NCBI GenBank assembly: GCA_030544215.1
Contig: JARZZO010000008.1
Coordinates: 32,093,614 to 32,157,613 of the forward strand
Reading direction: 5' to 3'
From: Zantedeschia hybrid cultivar
Taxonomy: Eukaryota; Streptophyta; Magnoliopsida; Alismatales; Araceae
Length of the DNA stretch: 64,000 nt
Shown here: piece by piece, positions 57,704 to 64,000 of the stretch
Layout of the letters: each line of letters begins with the position of its first letter
Position numbering within the stretch: position 1 is the first letter of the stretch
Notes under the pieces: generated by a model
What the model saw: only the letters and a program-made list of their open reading frames with translations
What the model was told of the DNA's origin: nothing
Database searches by the model: none
Made by a program: the position numbers and the translations under genes

Positions 57704-59225
57704 TGTTAGGATTGCCGTGTCGGGATCCGATCCTAAAAACATAGCGGAATAATAAGTTCGGGATTGGATCCATCCCATTTCGATCGTTAAAATAAAGCTG
57801 GGAAAATCAAGTTCACCTTGTGCGGATTCGAATCCGCGTTCATTTTCCGGTTCCGTCGAAGCAATGCCGCAAGTCGCGCAGATGCCCGACCTCTAGCGGT
57901 ATCCACGCGGTTCTCCTCACGATGAATCGTCCTCGCTTCCTCGCTCGCTGCGGTGTTCGAAGATCCCGTCTGACTGCGCGTAATCCGCCGCGACATGCGG
58001 ATTCGGAATCCCCGTCGAACGGAAGGTGGAGCAGTTGGGAACCACACGCCCAGAAGAGAGAGAAAGTGGGAAGAAGGAATGACGGCTAGGTCAAGGTTGC
58101 TGGCCCCGGACATAGAATCCGTTCTTTTATAATAAGTCAGTTTGCGGTTTTTCATAAAAACCCAGACTTATCCGAAATCCTGTCGGATTATCCATCGACT
58201 TGAAAACCATTTGCGTGTGACCCTCTAGGCCCAAATACCAGTCCAGTTAATAGCTCATTAAGTCCAGTAACCCTTTACTGACCTACTGAATTAATTAATA
58301 TCCTTATATTCAATTAATCAGCCGAATTTAATGTCCCACAATAAATTCGGACGGACTGCCGATCACGTTGGATGCCAAGCAACATCGCGTGATCTTGGAT
58401 GGCATTGGTGTTATCGCAACCCTATATTGGAACCTTTCTGTCATCGGTTAGCGCGTGGATATAATCCTTCATCCGTGCAATGTTCCCGAATCGACCTAGG
58501 GCATGGTTTACTGTTAAACCCTATTTGGTCGATTCACTTGAATCAGATGCCGCTAATCTGAATCCGATAACTCCTTATCGATTACAGAGTCCGCCCTGTC
58601 CAGGGACTTCAAGCGCATCATTCCCGGAACATTCTCTCTCAAACTACTGAGAGCGGATGATCCCATATTGAACACACAATAACCTTCGAGCGCATTTCCC
58701 TGAACCCGATCGCTTGACTTATTGATAACCCATGGTTAGGGATTCGTTCGTCAAGGTCAAAGCTCAGAAACCTACCAACAAGATATCTTTGGAGTCTCAG
58801 GTCCAAGGATCATCCAGGCAACCGTAACAATTGAATCGAGCTGGTTAACAGTGAGGTGATTACCATCCAGCGATTCATAGTCGGATCAGTTCAGTGAACT
58901 CATTCACTAATGAGCACCTATAGGTTCATCATAGTGTCTCCACACAAGTGACTTATGGGATCAGTCACCCTCATCATATGAGCTGAAGTAACCTATACTA
59001 GTCTATCCGAATGTTCGATGTCCTATCTCAAACATCCTATGACTAGGAACAATTAAGAACATGTGTTTATAAGTCTTCGGTCCCGTAATTATGATCTCAA
59101 CATAATCCGAAGACTGTTGCACATGTTCAGGGACTTCATCGTGATACGATTAACACAGATCGAATTAATTACACACAATGAATTATTGGCATTTATTAAT
59201 AATCTGAATAAGTACACAGTATATG
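57704..59225 (-). repeat. 3' LTR of copia 2 (about 1.52 kb, 5' end missing)
   Basis: Aligns with 63020-64000 and with the copia 1 LTR. TATA-like TATAAAAG at 58131-58124 (minus). By comparison with copia 1, about 30 bp at the high-coordinate end are missing, replaced by a direct junction to pol. Confidence 0.85.
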
Positions 59226-60106
59226 AGTTCTAATATGCATTTGGCTCGTTATCCAGTTCCACTAAATGGAGACTTAGCCATTTTACCCATTAAACATGAC
59301 TCACAGGTTGCATATGATTCATAATCAAATGGATCCAAATATCCATCTTTATGCAACCTTTGGAGTCTATTTTCACCAATGTGTCCAAGCCTACAATGCC
59401 ACAAGTAGACTTTGTTCATTTCATACTTACTTCTTTTAATTGAAGAACCGATATGTAAATTATCATGAGACACATTCAATAGATACAATCCATTGGACAA
59501 AATAGCAGAAGCTATTAATTTATTTCTGAAATAAATTGAACAACTATTGTTCCCAAAATTTAAATTGTATCTAATTCTATCTAAACATGAAATAGAAATG
59601 ATGTTCCTTATTATGCTAGGTACATAATAACATTCATCTAATAAAAATGTGTCTCCGGATGGTAGCTTGAGCTTCACTGCCCCCACAACGATCGCCGCAA
59701 CTCTTGCGCCGTTACCTAGTCTCAGCTCCACCTCGCCGGTCCTCAACTTACGCCTTCTTGTCAGTGCCTGCACATAATTGCAGATATGAGATACACATCT
59801 AGTATCTAACACCCATGATGTACAATCTCTTATTGACAAGTTTACATCTATCATATAGATACCTGAAGCGTCCTGCTGCTTCACAGTTCCTTGAGCCTTG
59901 TCCTTGAGGTATTCCTTGCAATTCCTCTTCCAATGCCCTTTCTGGTGACAGTAGAAGCAATCACCTTTCTCAGCACTTTTACCCTTGTCTTTCTTGGTAA
60001 CCTTTGCCTTTCTCTGAACCTTGTTCTTATTCTTTCGAAAAGCTTGGACTGCAAGTCCTTTTCTGTTAGTCTTACCAACCATTAGGACTTGGGGTTTATC
60101 CTTCAC
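59226..60106 (-). pseudogene. Gag zinc knuckle, protease and pre-integrase of copia 2
   Basis: Minus-strand frame 60106-59249. A Lys-rich region leads to a canonical CCHC knuckle CFYCHQKGHWKRNC. The protease has WVLDTRCVSHIC, where copia proteases have DTG, so the third catalytic-triad residue is Arg. The GAG-pre-integrase HHCC finger follows (HCRLGHIGENRLQRLH, CESCLMGKMAKSPFSG). A TAA then interrupts the start of the integrase (RAKCILELIYT), and this runs directly into LTR sequence at about 59225. Confidence 0.84.
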
Positions 60107-60116
60107 AAGGTTCCCC

Positions 60117-60698
60117 TCAACAGTTTTTTAACATGTTCAGCAGTTCAGCTAAGGTGGGCTGGATCTTGTTCATGTTGAAATTGACGATGAACTGGGCATA
60201 TGAAGGTGGAAGTGAAGACAACACGAGGTCTGTGTGCATCTCCTTGGGAAGTGTAATCCCAAGAGCATCCAGCCTCTCTACCCACTCAATCATCTTCAGC
60301 ACGTGATTCTGTACTGAAGTTCCCTCTGCCATCTGAGCCTTGAACAGATTCTTCGATATCTCATATCGTTCGATTCTGCTCTGCTCACCAAAGAGCTTCT
60401 TCAAATGGAGCATGATGGATTTAGCATCCATCTCTTCATGTTGCCTCTGCAACTCATTGCTCATAGAGGCTAACATATAGCATTGGGCCATGGTGGAATC
60501 CTCCTTCCATTTTTCATACGCTATCATTTCCTCCTCTGGAGCATCCAATGCTGGTTCAAAAGGAGGTTCAGTATCCAAGACGTAGGCAATCTGCTCAGAC
60601 CTGAGGACTATCTTCAGGTTTCTGAGCCAGTCTGAGTAATTGGTGCCCGTCAAACGGTTGGCATCAAGTATGCCTCGCAACGGGTTATGGTGCGACAT
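60117..60698 (-). pseudogene. gag of copia 2 (UBN2 type)
   Basis: Starts MSHHNPLRGILDANRLTGTN. UBN2-type gag motifs follow: YSDWLRNLKIVLRSE, MLASMSNELQRQHEEMDAK, ISKNLFKAQMAEGTSVQNHV and LSSLPPSYAQFIVNFNMNK. The frame ends LLNMLKNC* because a 6-T run at 60124-60129 (plus strand) has one base too many. With five the frame would run into the next entry, so gag and pol were one reading frame. Confidence 0.87.
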
Positions 60699-63006
60699 TC
60701 TCGCCTACAGGAGATAATCAATCGATAATTAGCAGATATTCAGATTAACTAAAACAAGATATGGTCTTTTATTATCTAGTTTTACTCCCACTAATTTTCG
60801 ACGAACTGTATAACCTTCAAATATACAGAACAGGAGACGCCGACTGTCTCCTAGTAGGGATCAGAATCTCCAAGCATCACAGTATGACCTCGGGTAAACA
60901 CATAGTATCATACCGCTATCTCAGAGCAATCATCTCATGATAATTGCAACTCCTTGCAATATCCGATCATACTTCGGCTCCCAGGTTTAATGGTCTCGGG
61001 TAAACACAGTAGACCATTATCCCCGGTGTAAGCTTTACCATCAATACGTGACAGAGTAAAGTAGAAATATAGTTCCCGGGTAAACACGTGGATAACTATA
61101 TCGTTCCTCTACTCTTATCCAAAGGCATCTAATGCCATGATCAACAGTTCTCTCATCAGTTAATGGCAAACCTCGGGTAAACACATAGTATCTGCCACCA
61201 CCGAATTAAGTTCTATTAATCATATTGATGGAGAGCCACGCGGTACATTCTCAATGACTCGCGCTACGGCTTAGAATTTGTAACGAAGGTTTTACTTATT
61301 TAGTTTGGTCTCATCCTAGGTGATAGTATTAAATATATCGAATATATATATAAATACTAATAACTTAGCAGATATAAAGCACGCGCATCACATACATGTC
61401 ATTAGTGTGGTCATGGACGGCACTGTGGTTTGACTTGAGCCAGACAGTCAAACGCACACACATACACAATATAACAACTTATATCATGAATCTGCAAACC
61501 CATGGATTCAATGAACTCCTTCATTTTCATCTGGTCAGCAGTTGTGGATCATCCTCGCTCCGCGCACAGCCGCCTCGATCAAATTACATCGTAATTCTCA
61601 ATTACATGATAATTTAAATGAGGAAGCCTTATGGCGATTACATCAAGGAGGAAGGCAGAAGTACAATGGAATATGAGAGGGAGAGGTTCGCAGACTTCTA
61701 TTTATTAATACATAATAAACCACACAATCACATTCCACATCTACAATTAATGCTCGTCCATGACCACCATGTGTTTTGGTTAAACAAACCACACATGAAT
61801 TGCACATCAAATGGCTAAATAAAATTTTCGAAAATAATAATAATTTTGGTTTCATAAAACCAGGGACCAAACAAAATTTGGATTTAGGATTTTTCGAAAA
61901 ATTTTCAATAAGTTTAAGCATGCCAGTTTAAATCCAATTTAAATAAGCAAACTAATGCACATCATTAAAATAAATGCATGTTAACTCCAAATAAACACAT
62001 TTATAACATTCCATGCTAGTTAATTTTACAGACATTAAAATTTAATTTAACAATTAAATTAACTTCCTTTAATGTCTGGTTAATCTAACAATTAGATTAA
62101 AAAACTTGATTAACAACAATTGTTAATTAAAACATAATTCCAAAAATTATGGGACTTTTAACAGTGAAATAATAGACCTTAATTCATTTAAAATCCAATT
62201 TTAAATTTAAATTAAAAATCTGTTATTTAAAAGGTCATTAAGTAATTTAAAACGAATTAAAATGGGTTAAAAAAAAAAAAGGAAAAAATGGGCCAGTGGA
62301 CCAATGCTCCGGGCCGGACCCTGGGCTAAGCCCAGCCGGTCCCTGGCTCGGACCCAGGTCCGCCCACAAGGGCGCGGACCTGGTCCGGGCCCAGGGCCGG
62401 GCTGGCTCGGACCCGGGGGCCCAGCCTGGGCCCATCGGGCCCGGCCCCCCCACCCGAGCGCAGCTAGGAAACCCTAGCTGCGCGCAGGTGAGGGGGCAGC
62501 GGCTCCCTGCCACCGGCAACCTGCCCCGCAGGTGCCGGCCGGCAGGGCCCCGGCCCCAATGGAGGCCGCCGGCACCCAGGGGCTCCGGCGACGGCGACGG
62601 CAACCCCCTGGTTGCCGGCAGTTTCCTTTTAAACCACCCCCCCCCCTTTTTTTTTCTTTGTTTTTCAAGTAAAATTTAAAAGTAGGAGGAGGCTCGGCCG
62701 TCCTCCCCGTTGCCGGCCATGGGTCATCCTGACCACCATCAACACCGTGGAGGGAAGCCCACGCTCCAGCGAGCCATCCCCAACGTTTGGGGTGCCCATG
62801 GACATGCCGTCGCGATGCGTTCTTCGTTAGACGAAGAACACAAAATAACCCAAATTAAAATCTGATTTTAATCGCAGTAATTATAGTAAATACTCTGTGA
62901 TCATCCCATGATCACAACACAAGTGATTAAAATCAAAACTATGCATGGAATTGATTATAAACGCATTAATTTGGAGACCGAAACGGCGAAAACACAGTGG
63001 AACCTA
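60699..63006 (-). other. Leader of copia 2 with constant-loop hairpins
   Basis: A 2.3-kb non-coding leader. Four hairpins share the loop CGGGTAAACAC (plus-strand sense) but have unlike stems: GTATGA/TCATAC (60882-60913), TAATGGTCT/AGACCATTA (60988-61019), ATATAGTT/AACTATAT (61067-61101) and TGGCA/TGCCA (61164-61197). A GC-rich block (62290-62610) and a perfect hairpin GTTCTTCG-TTAGA-CGAAGAAC (62819-62839) follow. Frames in the GC-rich block are not convincing genes. Confidence 0.7.
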
Positions 63007-63018
63007 GCTCTGATACCA
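63007..63018 (-). promoter_or_regulatory. Primer-binding site of copia 2
   Basis: Minus-strand TGGTATCAGAGC, one base inside the LTR end. It is complementary to the 3' end of plant initiator methionine tRNA, the usual primer of Ty1/copia elements. Confidence 0.9.
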
Positions 63019-63019
63019 C

Positions 63020-64000
63020 TGTTAGGATCGCTGTGTCGGGATCCGATCCTAAAAACGCAGCGGAATAATAAGTTCGGGATCGGATCCATCCCGTTTCGAT
63101 CGTTAAAATAAATCCGGGAAAATCGAGTTCACCTTGCGCGGATTCGAATCCGCGTTCGTTTTCCGGTTCCGTCGGAGCGATGCCGCCAGTCGCGCAGATG
63201 CCCGACCTCTAGCGGTATCCACGCGGTTCTCCTCGCGATGGATCGTCCTCGCTTCCTCGCTCGATGCGGCATTCGAAGATCCCGTCTGACTGCGCGTAAT
63301 CCGCCGCGACATGCGGATTCGGAATCCCCGTCGAACAGAAGGTGGAGCAATTGGGAACCGAACGCCCAGAAGAGAGAGAAAGTGGGAAGAACGAATGACG
63401 GCTAGGTCAGGGTTACTGGCCCCGGACGTAGAATCCGTTCTTTTATAAGAGGTCAGTTTGCGGTTTTTCATAAAAACCCAGACTTATCCGAAATCCTGTT
63501 GAATTATCCATCGACTTGAAAACCATTTGCGTGTGACCCTCTAGGCCCAAATACCAGTCCAGTTAATAGCCCATTAAGTCCAGTAATCCTTTACTGACCC
63601 ACTGAATTAATTAATATCCTTATATTCAATTAATCAGCCGAATTTAATGTCCCACAATAAATTTGGACGGACTGCCGATCACGTTGGATGCCAAGCAACA
63701 TCGCGTAATCCTGGATGGCACTGGGGTTATCGCAACCCTCTATTGGAACCTTTCTGTCACTGGTTAGCGCGCGGATATAATCCTTCATCCGTGCAATGTT
63801 CCCGAATCAACCTAGGGCATGGTTTACTGTTAAACCCTATTTGGTCGATTCACTTGAATCAGATGCCGCTAATCTGAATCCGATAAGTCCTTATTAATTA
63901 CAGAGTCCACCCTGGCCAGGGACTTCAAGCGCATCATTCCTGGAACATTCTCTCTCAAACTACCGAGAGTGGATGATCCCATATTGAACACACAATTACC
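63020..64000 (-). repeat. 5' LTR of copia 2 (cut by window end)
   Basis: Starts tgttaggatcgctgtg directly after the primer-binding site and aligns base by base with 57704-58690. TATA-like TATAAAAG at 63447-63440 (minus). By comparison with copia 1 it should extend about 590 bp beyond the window. Confidence 0.9.

Larger units (their letters stand above)
36807..64000 (-). mobile_element. Copia element 1 (host of gypsy C and copia 2), partial
   Basis: A minus-strand Ty1/copia element. Its 3' LTR is 36807-37098 plus 55840-57115 (about 1.57 kb once gypsy C is removed). Its polypurine tract is at 57116-57128 and the end of pol is at 57130-57703, where copia 2 is inserted. The remainder of pol, gag and the 5' LTR would resume beyond the window. 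Only the listed segments belong to this element; the rest of the span is nested insertions. Confidence 0.8.
57704..64000 (-). mobile_element. Copia element 2, internally deleted, inserted in copia 1
   Basis: A minus-strand Ty1/copia element. The 5' LTR starts at 63020 and leaves the window; the primer-binding site is 63007-63018, then a 2.3-kb leader, gag, protease and pre-integrase, and a truncated 3' LTR at 57704-59225. Integrase core, RT, RNase H and the first ~30 bp of the 3' LTR (element sense) are gone in one deletion. The LTRs differ mainly by C/T and G/A changes. Confidence 0.85.

Overview
The window is plant nuclear DNA, almost certainly from a flowering plant. It is dominated by decayed, nested LTR retrotransposons, with one small intact three-exon plant gene between them. 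The evidence is Ty3/gypsy polyproteins with Retrotrans_gag, protease, G-patch, reverse transcriptase, RNase H and archaeal-type RNase H domains; Ty1/copia elements with an initiator-Met primer-binding site; a plant mobile domain (PMD) gene; a MITE; CACTA and hAT remnants; and GT-AG introns.

Layout. (1) 1-17667: two minus-strand Ty3/gypsy copies of one family. A (1-8849) runs off the left edge and sits inside B (8850-17667). B in turn interrupts a copia LTR (17668-19211). (2) 19212-22294: AT-rich DNA with a five-unit 32-bp repeat, a BED-finger/hAT-like pseudogene and a 193-bp tandem duplication. (3) 22295-26170: truncated minus-strand copia element D (5' LTR, long leader, gag stub). (4) 26215-27520: a degenerate gypsy pol broken into two divergently oriented pieces. 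(5) 28634-29983: intact host gene on the minus strand, 95 codons in three exons. (6) 30000-36806: intergenic DNA with minisatellites, a MITE, a 310-bp duplication, a CACTA end and a stretch carrying the same dyads as the gypsy family. (7) 36807-64000: copia element 1. Its 3' LTR is split by gypsy C (37099-55834, complete LTR to LTR, 18.7 kb) and its pol is split by copia element 2 (57704 to beyond 64000).

Most interesting content. Gypsy C carries a 7.7-kb segment between pol and the 3' LTR with two genes in antisense orientation. One is a DUF7745-like pseudogene. The other is a seven-exon PMD (MAIN-like) gene whose 609-codon spliced frame has no frameshift and six phase-0 introns, but five stop codons. 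The gypsy family also carries a short dyad: GCGTC, exactly ten variable bases, then GACGC. I count 42 copies (18 perfect), all in non-coding parts: the LTR upstream of the TATA box, the leader, and the 5' regions and first PMD intron of the antisense genes. Four more of the same type lie at 35.3-36.2 kb outside any element I could delimit; they are included in the 42. Between elements the ten-base centres are replaced while arms and flanks stay conserved. The copia leaders show the reverse design: hairpins with unlike stems around a constant loop.

All coordinates, reading frames and splice sites were read by eye. Family assignments come from remembered motifs, not database searches.
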